Positions 11,667-22,345 of a stretch of DNA of 64,000 nucleotides are shown here, piece by piece (position 1 is the stretch's first letter; every line of letters begins with the position of its first letter). The position numbers and the translations under genes are program-made. This stretch comes from Leptodontidium sp. MPI-SDFR-AT-0119 (lineage: Eukaryota; Ascomycota; Leotiomycetes; Helotiales; Leptodontidiaceae). The notes below the pieces were generated by a model. The model ran no database searches and had not been told where the DNA came from. It saw only the letters and a program-made list of their open reading frames with translations. Where the stretch lies: positions 744,001 through 808,000 of the forward strand of contig JAHLEZ010000007.1 in the NCBI GenBank assembly GCA_020726505.1, given 5' to 3'.

Positions 11667-13773
11667 TCAACCCGAATTAACAGGAATCTCAGGGCCTGCT
11701 CGATCGACTTGAGTGTTCCTTCCAACAAGTTTGGAGTGCATATGGGATGCCCTCGATAGTCTCTGCCCAGCTTCCATCTCACGGAAATGTTCGAGTGGCA
11801 CGCTTCTTCCATTGCCATCCATGATTTCACAGTCGCAAATTTGTGTCAGTAGTGGGAACGGGCCCATGTGCCTGAAGGTTTTGCCAACAGCTGTGATAGA
11901 CGCCGTGGCGTTTGCGACCAAGCAGAGTGACAGTGTAACGCAAGCAAGTGCAATGTAAGCGATCAGACTTCCATGTCCAACTTGCAAAGTATATCTCATG
12001 AAGGCGGGGTAGATATCAGTATCAGGCTCGACTATTGGAAATAAGTTGATGATATCTCGCCCGAGTGTCTCGAAGATGGCCGAATTATTGACTTGTGCTA
12101 GAAGAAGTTGCCGGAGTTCAATGAAGTCTTTCGCCTGGCAGTGATAGATTGGAATTGCGAGAAGAGACTGAAGCCCAATCATGGCGCGTCTATCAACCCG
12201 CGTGTCCGTTTCCGAAAGTTCGACGAGGCCTTCGAAGTATTGCCAGACTGTCAAAGGTTCGACGGGCTTATTCGCAACAATCTCCAGACGGTCCAGAAAA
12301 CTACCGTACGTGCTGTTTGGATCCGCGGGGCTGAAGAGCACTTTGAAGACTTGAAGGAGCTCTGAAGCAGCGATATCAACTGGCGTGAGCGTGGAATTCG
12401 GGAACTTGTGGGCCATAATAGTCCCGTTCAGGCCGTTGTAGGTGACGTCGGCTTGGCGAGAATATGTTGAGAGAGTAGTTCCCCATCCTTTGTCAAGTGG
12501 CCAGGTTGTATTGCTCATGCAAGCCATACTAGCGGCGAAAGACTTTGGACATGGAGTCATGTCTGTGAGCTCGTAAGCCACGACCTACAATAGAATACCT
12601 ACTTAACTTACGTGTTGCCATCTGATGAGCTCCCACGTCCTTGAGACACAATTGATAGGCTCCTAGTTTGTAACCTTGTCGGATACAATCCTTTTGCTGA
12701 TCGAACACCACCGATCCACTTTCTTGGAATTCCAGATGATACCCACGGAGATTTTTTGCTAGCACTGGCTGCACGTCATCCGATCCTGAGAATCTTTCGT
12801 CAACCAAAAGCTGAGGCGCAAATTGCTCAATGCCACCTGGAATGAAGAACCTTGACCGACATGGTAATTTGGTGTCGTTACGGTGGGCATTAGAGCACCC
12901 TTTTCTGTCAGCAGCGGTGCTGACATCGATGACTAGATCTGTATCAGAGAGAAAATCCTTGAAACGGGTGCCAAAGACTCCATCAGATAATGGTTGAAGA
13001 AGAGTTGCAAGCGTGGCGTTGAAAGGTCCGATACTATATCCTCGCGCGACAGATTCATTTGTCTTTTGATAAAACAAGGGCACTGCTTCGACATCTCCTG
13101 TTCATCTGTCAGCATGCAGTTTCGGAGCGTCTCGCGCATTTTCTTAGAGGGGCGGGGAAGCGGGGGACAAGGCGCGTGGTCAGCTTACTCAAAATCACAA
13201 TTCCAAGGATGGGAATTATGGTCATGCTGATGATCTTGAAAGTGCTCCAGGCACGTGGTTGAAATCCACCATGGTGCCATTTGCAAATGATTTCAACATG
13301 TCCGTCGAGACTTGTCCCGGGCTGGAGGGCAAGACCACTCAATAGACACAGACCAACACTACGAGCTAGGAGCATTCCCCAAGTGAGGTCGAAGGATTGC
13401 GAAATTGTCGCTGCCAAGAGCCCTGAGGAATGTGGGAGTCAGCAGTTGCTCATTGCTCGTTCCTGTCTCAGCAACAACCACGATGTGTTCCGAAATGCCA
13501 CTACCTACAGTTGGCGATCATAGACAAGATGGCAAGAACTTGTAGTGCCCTTGAAGGAGAGCCACCGAGGAGTGTATTGTGGGAGACGAGTTCCGGATGC
13601 CATGCGTAGATAACAGTGAGAATGTAGGATATGATGGCTAGAATGAGAGTTGTCCATGAGAGAATACGGTGGGCAAGGATTCGCTTAGTTAATGGCTGTC
13701 TGACAGGATGGGGGTGTTCATTGCGGGCATTGGACCGGAGTTCAAACTGCTCGTGGGCTTCTTTTGACGGCAT
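11667..13773 (-). CDS. Multipass membrane protein with glycosylated outer domain, unknown function
   Basis: Four exons on the minus strand: 13773-13509, 13422-13189, 13097-12637, 12584-11667; 625 aa, phases consistent. A cytosolic-looking, charged N-terminus (about 40 aa) precedes a transmembrane helix (SWTTLILAIISYILTVIYAW) and a second hydrophobic block spanning the first intron (LQVLAILSMIANWLLAATIS). A third helix follows (KIISMTIIPILGIVILS). Then comes a loop of about 360 aa with many N-glycosylation sequons (NAT, NDT, NTT, NGT, NST, NNS) and cysteines. A fourth helix (SLIAYIALACVTLSLCLVA) precedes a cytosolic tail. This layout matches a common but functionally undefined class of Pezizomycotina plasma-membrane proteins. 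The third intron uses a GTGGGA donor at 12636, chosen because the stronger-looking GTAAGT at 12611 would leave a 27-nt intron and break the frame. Confidence 0.75.
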
Positions 13774-15611
13774 GACTCAGACAATTATCGCAGGTTTGAG
13801 AAATAGGGAGCTGAATATCTAAAAGATTTGATTTGAACGGAGGGAGAATCCGATGCTATATATGCCAGATACTGGTCCTCTAGCCGTGAAATTGGAACCT
13901 CTTTCATGATAGTAAATTCCACTGTCCTGTATCTCATTAGCTTCGAAGTAATAGGATGTGGCACACATGTAACTTGGCATTCGAGGCAGCAGTGAGGCAA
14001 GACAAGATAGTCCCTATGACAAAGTATAATGTGGCAGAAAGATGTAATCAAACAAGGGTGTCTATTGAGTCACCGCGACTAATCAGGGCGTTCTTGGACA
14101 ACAAGATGCCCGACCTCATTAATATCACCAAGCCATCGTCGAGAAACAACTTCGGATGATGATTCGGAAATCTGACAGGATGGTGATACGAGGTTTTGCA
14201 ATGCCCTTAAGTGGATGATGTTTGAAAATTGCACTTCCGTGCGATGAGCATGAGAACCTCGCTAAGCCCCGGGGGAGGCACCTAGGTCCAAACAACCAAT
14301 GGGCATAGGCAAGAGATCATTGACGCAGGGGGATGCAGGGGGATGCAACCCTGTACCTTGCTGGATACCACCTCTCCAGTACAACACTATCTTGAATCCT
14401 TCGTCGGTGAACGAGGCCGCAGCGAAAGAAGGCTCACAAAGGGCGTAGTTTCTCCGCCCTATAATTCAGGGCGGTCATACGAGACTTTCCCCCACAGGAA
14501 ATGTCCGATCTGAGAAGAGCTGAAATCTTTCATGATTAGACGTGTCTGGACCAACCCAAGCGAGCTTTCGGAGAAGCAGACGCCAACAAAAAATACGACG
14601 CAGCCACGCGCAGCCTTGCCCGCAATGTTGGTATCTCCTCATTATGCAAGGCTGCTATGTTATATTTTTAGATGCACACTATGACTGGTAAAGCGTCCTT
14701 ATCGGTTTCCAAGACTGACTCGTGTGTGTGATACTCTCACCGAATTCGTATTACGCAACGGCGATGTCCTCACCGAGGAATCTTTCGAATGGCGATCTCA
14801 AACGAGAAATAATTGTTGGAAAGTCTAGGCAGCAACGGCTTCCGTAACGGGTTCCTCAAAAGATAATTGCCTCGTTTTATTATTACAGCTATCTGGTCTG
14901 GCGTCCATATGGATAGGTTTGAATGAATATCTGGGTATTTCCCGCAGTGATTCACTCCCCAGACGTTTCCTCGTTTGCCGCAAACATACGCACACGCCCA
15001 AAAAAGTTCTTTTGGACGCGGACAGTCTTAATTACTGTAGAAATCGAGCAGTTTGGAATTTAATACAAGGGTTGAGAAGGCTCAAGGACATGAGGAAAAT
15101 TAATATATACCAGCGACGAGTCGAAGATGGATTACCGGGTGTTGATCCGCTTCCTCGCTTAATCTCGTTTCGATTCAACCCAACAAACACTCGCGTCCTG
15201 CCTGATAAAGTGAGCAATATGTTGCCTCATTTAAACACGACTCAATTAAATACTTAGGCTATGTAATGCTTGAAAAAGAAAAAGCTTCCGTAAGCTTTAT
15301 TCTCAGTGAGCCATCTTCAAATTATGATCCATCTGTCTGAAGATGAATAATTGGGCAGTTTGAATGAATGCGCAATCAGGTAGGTTATTCATACCAGATA
15401 TCGAGTGAATGAGAAGATGAATGCGTGCTTACTAAATTTTTTCAACCTTCCATGCCTGATATTCAACATAATTTTAAGAAAGAGAGTAACTGCGACAGAT
15501 CCTCCATCTCCCCAAATCCCTTAAAAGAAACCTCCTTGCAAACTCCCACCACCTCGAAAACATATTGAAAACAAATCAACTTCCTACCGCATGTTGACCG
15601 CTAAGACCATA
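13774..15611. other. Long intergenic region without a supported gene
   Basis: About 1.8 kb. Short ORFs on both strands lack protein-like composition. There is a small direct repeat (two copies of GGGGGATGCA near 14,330-14,350). No RNA gene or mobile element recognised. Confidence 0.4.
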
Positions 15612-15884
15612 ATGAAGCCTCAAACCCCAAGTCTAGTCTTCATGTTCACACTTCTCTCCTCGTTGCTTACGGCGGCAGCACAGGCGAACTGCACTGCCAA
15701 CCAAACCGTCTTCAAACAAGTCTCAGCAATCGACAGCGCTCACCCTCCAACTTTCACAGACTACAAGTCATGTCGCGTCACTGTTACTGAGGCTGCTATT
15801 GGTCTTTCGATGCCGGCACTGTTCCTGGGGGCTGCTGCTATCATGTGTGTTTTGCATGTTTTCCTTGCTTTTGATGGGCTGTGA
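15612..15884 (+). CDS. Small secreted or membrane-anchored protein (putative)
   Basis: ORF of 90 aa from the ATG at 15612; an in-frame ATG 21 bases upstream is also possible. It has a good signal peptide (MKPQTPSLVFMFTLLSSLL, cleavage plausible after AAAQA). The mature part starts NCTANQT with two N-glycosylation sequons and has two cysteines. A C-terminal hydrophobic helix (about residues 66-86) could be a membrane anchor or GPI signal. The combination of signal peptide, sequons and terminal helix is unlikely by chance in a random ORF. No family recognised and no intron needed. It lies alone between the membrane-protein gene and the kinase pseudogene. Confidence 0.45.
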   Translation: MKPQTPSLVFMFTLLSSLLTAAAQANCTANQTVFKQVSAIDSAHPPTFTDYKSCRVTVTEAAIGLSMPALFLGAAAIMCVLHVFLAFDGL

Positions 15885-16459
15885 GACGGGAGGGGACGTC
15901 ATGGATGAAGAGAGTTGTCAACACTGGCTGGTGGGTTGCAGTCAGATTTGGGGTCTTTGGTCGGCCATCATGAAGTCTCTTCAGCACAAAGTCCGAACAT
16001 TCGAGATTCTGGGGAAGGTGAAAGCCACTTTACAATCTCTAGAAGTTTATCAACGTATGACCGATCACAATCATGGAAACTTAAATTATGGGGAGAATTC
16101 CTGCGTTCAGTATCAGATTTCGTTGTAAGTTATTGTCTTTGACCTCATTTTGATCTGCTGCAGCTTTAAACGCGGGTTGGTGCCACGCCTACAAAGCCAA
16201 GCACCAACGACTGAAGCTCAAGTCGGAATCTCACAGATCAGTTCATATTAGCAGACCACACCCATCGCAACCACCTGCATAATTCCAATGGATGATATCT
16301 GCATCCCCGCAAGCTACTCAATATTTTGCAGTAGCAATTTTACAAACCAGTCGTACTATTTCAGTAAATGCAGAGCCGACCCTAAGCATATTCAGCTAAA
16401 TCGCGATTGGGATGAATGCAACCAAGCCGAAGCCAATGACTGCGCGGATGCACCGCCGG
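15885..16459. other. Intergenic, no supported gene
   Basis: 575 bp between the small secreted ORF and the kinase pseudogene. Short ORFs lack features. Nothing recognised. Confidence 0.35.
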
Positions 16460-17497
16460 CTAAGGGTAAAGGTGGGAAAATGCTTGTGATGGGGTCATCG
16501 AAAAGGCCGAGCGATTGCCCTCAATGTCCGCTCGAGCTTCCACAGGTATAATCTTGGCGATTAAAACATTTTGAATGTTTGCTAAAAACACAAGACATAG
16601 ACTGTTTAACGACGGTTTCTTGCCCAGAACAGGATAGGGAGCAGGGACATGAGAGTAAGGGCTATTGGGAATGCTGTGGTGTGACGGAGTGCAGGGAGTT
16701 GGAATCGCGCGACAGGTTTGGACTTGGTAGTAACTAGGAACTATCAGTGTTGAACATCTCAATAATTGAAAATTCATACGTTCGGCCTTTACAACCTCTA
16801 ACAATTCATCAACACTTGTATAGCCTTGAGTCCGGCACTTCTGAATGGTATCATTGAACGCAGCTAAAGAGACCAGACTTGGATACTTCCCTTCTTTATA
16901 TGCGCGGACTATCTCCGTATCGAACAACTCTTTATTTGGTTTGGATCCTGTCATTATCTCATAGAAGGTAGAACCAAGAGCAAAAAGCTCGCTTCCTGTC
17001 GAAATGCCCATAATCTCAGGATGTTCGTGACTTGTCTCATAACATATGAAATGGTCTTAACCATCTATCAAAGACCCAGCAAAGTCTCCAAGCTTCACGT
17101 TAAGGTCTTCATCGAGCATGACGTTGTTACAGGAGATATCCCCGTGCAGCACATTTCTGGAATGGATAAAAGCGACCGAAGCCGTGATCTGTTCAACCCA
17201 GCGAAGTTGTAGTGAGAGCGATATCGACTTGGCTTGGCTAGCGTAGTATTGTCTTATAGAGTCATGGCAGGCATATTGTAAGATAAGAGCGTCCCCTAAG
17301 TTTCCATAATATCGGAAAACCCCATCGTGATCGTGTCCGAGGCGCTCGTAGATGCCCTTTTCTCTCTCGAGCAATGGTAGCTCAGTACGCCGGGCGAACT
17401 TGATAATAGCATCAAGGCGGGCGACCAATACTGCGATGCCTAATCCCACCACATCTTGACGATTGATGCCCCGCGGATATTGGATGGTGTTGTCCAT
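16460..17497 (-). pseudogene. Protein-kinase pseudogene with an in-frame stop
   Basis: Minus-strand frame starting at the ATG at 17497. The N-terminal lobe contains VARLDAIIKF with the probable ATP-anchoring Lys, and RELPLLEREK-like alphaC features. The catalytic loop reads VLHGDISCNNVML (HGD in place of HRD) and the metal loop GDFAGS (DFA in place of DFG), as in a fungal-specific divergent kinase family. Directly after SLIDG the frame hits TAA at 17057-17059. The same frame then continues with clear kinase C-lobe sequence: CYETSHEHPE, then ELFALGSTFYEIMTGSKPN. The C-lobe is in phase with the N-lobe and the intervening residues are conserved-looking. A nonsense mutation therefore fits better than an intron: any GT-AG pair here would be under 40 nt and would delete the CYE motif. 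The reading after about residue 175 of the C-lobe part is probably not original coding sequence. Confidence 0.7.
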
Positions 17498-18197
17498 TGG
17501 AGGTTTCTGGAACGTGGGTTGTTCCTAGACTCAACATGTTAGAAAGCAATAAATAATTGGGTGTGACTCGTCTCACTAGCTATTAGTACATGGGATGCAT
17601 ATGCTAGAGAGTATCGAATTTGTTGCTTTGTCGGTTTTGTCAATATTGAGGTGTTGTTGATGAAACATCTGACATGCCGGAAGCAAGAAGAATGTTACCT
17701 CAGGCACTCAGGCTTGATCTAAGAAGACAGGACTTCAGGGACTCCAAAGCAAGCAAAAAAGTGCGACTGAAGAGAGGACTTAACGCTGCCGCGAGGCAGC
17801 ACACCAAAATTAATAAATGTTTTCCATATCTTCTTTTAGGGGTGCCTTAACTTGGTATTTCATTAGCTCAAAAACACATTCTTACCTAGGTAGTATGGAC
17901 TTATGGAGAGTCTTCAGCGCGACCTCCAAATGTTTGCGACTCACGGACAGATGAGGATTGACTCACATCTTCAGCTATTCAAATCATCGTGCACCTAATG
18001 TTCAGAAGCATCACCGAAGCTCATATATTTCTGGAAATCCTTGCATTTAGTTTCTAATTTTATTGTAAATTGTCATCTTGTGATCTCAACTTAATGTCGC
18101 AGATCACCTTGATCTACTGCAGCCACACCCCAGTACTTTTCTCCAATCGCAGCACAGTCTTTCGAATGTAAGAAACCCCTCCAAACTGTGGAATGTA
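17498..18197. other. Intergenic, no supported gene
   Basis: 700 bp of AT-rich sequence upstream of the kinase relic and downstream of the F-box-like gene. Nothing recognised. Confidence 0.35.
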
Positions 18198-18950
18198 TTA
18201 GCAAGAGGCAGACATATGTTCAATGTTTCCCCCACAATTGCTGATGCATGAGAAGATATCCCAATGTGGCAATACTGCGAGCCGCCAAAACCTGTCTTTA
18301 ACCCTTGCAGAAAATGACTGGAAGACAAGAGCCTCGTCCTGATCCAGCACAGTCATATCATAGGTTCCGGTAATAAAATTGTCGTATGCCTGCTCTACCG
18401 ACAAAATACTTGAGGAGCAGAATCGTTGTGCTGTTTCCCGACCAATTTGACTCAATTCTGGCGTTGTTGGAAGATCTGCAAGGCGCTCCATATATTTTGT
18501 GGCGCTGTATATCACGTCCCCAACGCGGTTCCAGTCATTCGTGCCAGCTATGTCCATAGCAAGTTTCCAGACAGCCAATCTCATCAAATCTCTTGAGCTG
18601 CAATTTGGCCTGAAGACACGCTGTGCCGCCTTTCGTCGGTTCCGGAGGCCAGGGTACGGCATGATTGAACTCTGAAATCCTTTCAGGCTCGCCTTTTTGT
18701 TGGAGAAGCCAATCTTGAAAATCGTAAGACTGAAATCTAGAAGGCTGAAATGTGTATCGACGAGATTGGGGTAAATTGTTGACCAGAACTTGACTTCTGT
18801 ATTTATCTGCTTGCATGTGAGTTGCAGATTTCGGAGAGGGCCATGGGCAGGGACTCTTGGGGCAATCAGGATTGTATGTTTAGCTTCGGAGAGTTCTCTG
18901 AAGATTTTATGACGGATTTCCAGTGGTAGGGCGAGGAGGGTCGGTTGCAT
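18198..18950 (-). CDS. F-box-like protein, paralogue 1 of 3
   Basis: Single-exon ORF of 250 aa. It opens directly with an F-box-like segment (LLALPLEIRHKIFREL, residues 4-20), then HTILIAPR and a leucine/cysteine region (LRNLQLTCKQINTEVKFW). A helical block (RLAVWKLAMDIAGTND, about 131-146) and a C-terminal region of unknown fold follow. The same order of motifs occurs in the genes at 21.3-22.3 kb and 23.4-24.8 kb, so the three are diverged paralogues. F-box proteins recruit substrates to SCF ubiquitin ligases; whether these bind Skp1 is unknown. It lacks the basic or disordered N-terminal extension of the other two, so an upstream exon may be missing, though no phase-compatible splice pair was found. 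Confidence 0.65.
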   Translation of the reverse strand: MQPTLLALPLEIRHKIFRELSEAKHTILIAPRVPAHGPLRNLQLTCKQINTEVKFWSTIYPNLVDTHFSLLDFSLTIFKIGFSNKKASLKGFQSSIMPYPGLRNRRKAAQRVFRPNCSSRDLMRLAVWKLAMDIAGTNDWNRVGDVIYSATKYMERLADLPTTPELSQIGRETAQRFCSSSILSVEQAYDNFITGTYDMTVLDQDEALVFQSFSARVKDRFWRLAVLPHWDIFSCISNCGGNIEHMSASC

Positions 18951-20432
18951 AGCTGCAGGAGTGCGGAATTTTGTAATCGACAGACGGGAAATGGGCTTCC
19001 CCGACCCGGACCTTTAGCCTCTGGACGGCTCTGGAGTATTTGCATCGCTCTAGCTTTGGAATTCTTGCTTCGACGAGATCGTCGGAGATGATTCTATCTC
19101 TCTGATCATCGGCCATGGCTCATGGCGAGGATGGTATGCTGTGTGACTTAATAGCTTGAGTGAAGTATTTCTCCAGGGAGGATCGATCTTCGAAGTTCGG
19201 CAAAAGTGAGGTCTCTTCCCTCCTTCGAGGAACCTATATATAAGGTCGGAGGAAGATTTAGTGTTAAGCAACGACAAATCTATAGCAAGACACGTGCAGC
19301 AGGTTAAATTGGTGAATCTGCATCATGTTCTCCAAGTCCTAAAAATACAATGCGACATATTCCATCTTGCGTCTCGCGGTCAATATTCGACTGCCCCCAT
19401 CATACCCACATCTCCACCTCTTCATTTGCTCAGCCGAAACATATTTTCGAAAGTCATCTACCTTCACGATATCCCTCCCTACCCTCGACTTTTCTAGCAT
19501 CCAGCGACTTTTTGTATTCTGCTGTACCACACATCGGTGTCTCTTCGTTCTCTCAGCTCCCTCGCATGTATTTTCTAGACGTCCTCAACTTAGCTCAGTG
19601 ATAGTACAACCCACTCTATTCCGCGAGAATTATTTTCCTGGCGTCTGACTTCCTTAAATTTATTATAGATCAATGAAAGTTAGTTGTGGTCTCATGGAGG
19701 AGGGTTGGAGACGATCAATGAAGCTGGAGTACCTAGGAGGTACGTGTCTTAGATTGAGAAAATTGATGTCGTTTTCATAGCCACGAAATTAAAGTATTCA
19801 AAAGTTCATTCCCATATTATGTCTGATTAATTCAAAGTTGAGATTTACGGACTTTTCCGGAAGGACGCGAGGGGAGGGATCACGACTTGAAAGTCTGGAT
19901 TTATAGTGGTATCGAAATACTCCTTGAGGAACAGCATTCGTTCCTATCACTTGACTCATTTCTTGTCAAGTCGACGATTTGTATTTGAATGAAGTACGCT
20001 TAATTCACAAAATCACACTGCCTGCGCTATTTCGGTTTCTATCTTTGTGAACAAAAGCCATGTTTGTAAAAACTGAGGATTGTACTATTCCCACCAGCGT
20101 CTGCAGTTTTACCCGCTGTTAGTGCTTGGATGTGTGTTTCCATGTCCTGTATTATTAGATTATATGTTATTTTTCATATTGAAGTATTAAAGCAAGAAAA
20201 TCACATTATCAAATCAATATTAAAATATCTTTTTTTCTTGTTTTATTATCGCTCAACTAACAGTCTCAACCAGTGACTTATCAAGGCTCTAACTGTCAGC
20301 TAATTGGTTGCGATTTTAAGTCCAACTAATGAGCATCAATAACTAAAACGACTTAGTAGCCGCCCTGCACAACGCCATGCCTGTACTATGTCCCCTCTCC
20401 CCCCTCCCTGATAGGTCGCAGTAAAGCGCCAT
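18951..20432. other. Long AT-rich intergenic region
   Basis: About 1.5 kb. Short ORFs around 19.3-19.6 kb lack protein character. No repeat with clear ends and no RNA gene recognised. Confidence 0.35.
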
Positions 20433-20600
20433 TTAAAAGGGACCACCAGGAGCGCACCCATCAACTCCACAACCGTCAATCTTGACGGTTTCGGTTGTTG
20501 GTGCAGGATGGCTTGGGCTGCCAACGTTGACGCACTGCACATGTTGGATTGAGACAATGATGCCACAAACGGAGCAGACGGTTTGAAGAAAGACGCACAT
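20433..20600 (-). CDS. 55-aa cysteine-containing micro-protein (putative)
   Basis: A short minus-strand ORF (ATG at 20600, TAA at 20433-20435). The first 25 residues hold five cysteines and a hydrophobic stretch: MCVFLQTVCSVCGIIVSIQ, then VQC. A Pro/Thr-rich middle follows (HPAPTTETVKI), and the tail has two more cysteines (DGCGVDGCAPGGPF). The spacing Cx6Cx2Cx10C ... Cx4C and the conserved-looking glycine tail resemble small Cys-rich fungal proteins, possibly metal-binding. Against it: short length and no close gene neighbour. Below usual length cut-offs, so easily missed by annotation. Confidence 0.4.
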   Translation of the reverse strand: MCVFLQTVCSVCGIIVSIQHVQCVNVGSPSHPAPTTETVKIDGCGVDGCAPGGPF

Positions 20601-21319
20601 GTTGTCTTTTGGGTTTGGTTCGTTGTTGTTTAGTTGATAGTGATGGAGATGGTGATGATGATTATTTTCTTTCGTTCGGCAAAGGCTGGTTTAAATAGTA
20701 ATTTTTGATACGTGTTCTGGGGTGCGAAGTTTGTTCTTGGAGTTTCTGTTTCTGGGGTTTCTGTTTTTGGAGTTGTTCTTGATGTAAAGACAATTTTTTA
20801 GGATAAAGAATGGAAGTTCAAATCTGGACCAAAAACTGCCAGGTTTTATAGTAATTCTTAGAAGGGCGATGAGTGTGTCTGTGTTTCCAGGGAAGTTGTG
20901 ATTTACGAACAAAGGGTGAGGTGGGAAGAGACAGTAATTTGAATCACTGCACAGTTTCTATTCACCACTCACCATTTTGCTGCATAGTAGGAGTAGCATT
21001 TAGGTATTCCAAATTTTTTTTATCTGATACCATATCAAATTTAACAAGTCGCAGAAACCAAATCGTCATAATTGAATACGAACTTCCGGTTGAGTGAGCA
21101 CTTATGGCAGATGTGACAGGCGAAGATCGATAGCGCCTGACTGTGTTAAAGGTTCATGGTTCATTGTGAATGCAATACTAAGCTATGCTAAATACTAGCA
21201 ACGCGATAACTAATTGTGGACTGATTCGAAGCCAACTTGAATCTCAAGTCATCAAGTCGTGAGAATATCGAATGATCTCAAGCTCCCTAATGAAAATATG
21301 CTGCGACATCTGGGCATGT
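20601..21319. other. Intergenic with imperfect short tandem repeats
   Basis: About 720 bp. Near 20,730-20,780 an imperfect repeat of GTTTCTGTTTCTGGGG type occurs about three times. No gene recognised. Probably the promoter of the micro-protein and the 3' flank of the next F-box-like gene. Confidence 0.35.
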
Positions 21320-22345
21320 CTAGCGGCAGAGGTCGAGGAACCGTGAGATTGATACGGTATAGTGTTCTGGCTCGTAAAACGGAGACCAAGAGTACGTCAT
21401 ACGACCATTCTCCATTACAGCACTAATGAGACTTCCTCGGTCAGGCAATGATCCCGACAATCGAGTATAATATGTCTTCGATGCATGCCGGGCAAATCTC
21501 TCATCAGCCTTCCGGCGGTCCTCCATAACCCAACAGCCATGAACCCGCTCCATGCCTCTCACGCTATCCCTGACATCCAAACCCAAGCTCCGATAGTAAC
21601 GACCCAACTCATCACTACTCTGATAAACCTTCCGGTAGACCATACGTGGCTTGACATCCGGCATCGGCTTGTCCCCATCAAGTGGCTCCTCGTAATCTAG
21701 AGGGGCATCCATAATCGGGAAAAAGGCATGGCTCTCATCGAACAACAAGAATTCCAGCTGCTCCTGCATCAATCGAAACTCTGGTGTGTGTTTCTTCCAT
21801 CCCATCTCAGGCTTCCACTTCCACAGTTTTTCGGCCATGTAGGAGATCACCTGGTTGACCACGAACTGCTTGTTGGTTTCCGCCATATCCATAGCCCGCT
21901 TCCACAACTCAAGAGTTAGGATCTTTTTCTGCGCTTCTGCCGGTTCGTAGACTCGGGTAACTTTTCGCGGTTTGGATCGGAAGGTGATCTTGAATGTGGT
22001 GAGCGCCGGGTTAAACTCGCCAAAGACAAGGTGGATCGCGGGACGAGTGTAGCATTTGCGCCACTCTGCGATCTCGTTCTCGAGTTGCAGGTGGCTGTGG
22101 ATGAGACCAGTCAGGGGACTGTAGATGTGACGTCCGGGCGCAATAGTGATGGTATGTGTACCGTGGGCGATGGCAGAGAAGATTTTGAAGCGGATTTCGA
22201 GGGGAATGGTGAGTAAATTGAGGGGTTTGGGCTGGTCTTGACGAGCGATAATTGGTGTTAAGGCGAGATGAACTTCGAGTGACTTCTTCTCTCGCCGCTT
22301 TCGCTGGGCTCGGAGCTGTTTCTTGCGTTGCGATCTCTTGCCCAT
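21320..22345 (-). CDS. F-box-like protein, paralogue 2 of 3
   Basis: Single-exon ORF. Start taken at 22345 (MGKRSQRKKQ, 341 aa); an in-frame ATG at 22429 would add 28 residues that look like leader. A strongly basic N-terminus (KRSQRKKQLRAQRKRREKK) could be a nuclear or nucleolar signal. Then come the F-box-like segment (LNLLTIPLEIRFKIFSAI), the HTITIAPGRH motif, a helical block (TLELWKRAMDMAETNK) and a long acidic/charged C-terminal half ending in tyrosine-rich segments. Motif order is shared with the neighbours at 18.2 and 23.4 kb. A substrate-receptor role is inferred from the F-box-like motif only. Confidence 0.7.
   Translation of the reverse strand: MGKRSQRKKQLRAQRKRREKKSLEVHLALTPIIARQDQPKPLNLLTIPLEIRFKIFSAIAHGTHTITIAPGRHIYSPLTGLIHSHLQLENEIAEWRKCYTRPAIHLVFGEFNPALTTFKITFRSKPRKVTRVYEPAEAQKKILTLELWKRAMDMAETNKQFVVNQVISYMAEKLWKWKPEMGWKKHTPEFRLMQEQLEFLLFDESHAFFPIMDAPLDYEEPLDGDKPMPDVKPRMVYRKVYQSSDELGRYYRSLGLDVRDSVRGMERVHGCWVMEDRRKADERFARHASKTYYTRLSGSLPDRGSLISAVMENGRMTYSWSPFYEPEHYTVSISRFLDLCR

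Noticed and set aside
12585..12612. GTAAGT donor at 12611 for intron 3 of the membrane-protein gene
   Set aside because: It would make a 27-nt intron and shift the frame; the GTGGGA donor at 12636 gives 52 nt and keeps phase.
14330..14352. Short direct repeat of GGGGGATGCA
   Set aside because: Only two copies and no wider structure; not a CRISPR or satellite.
16288..16551. 87-aa plus-strand ORF overlapping the kinase relic
   Set aside because: It lies antisense to the 3' end of the pseudogene, has no domain features and a composition explained by the overlap.
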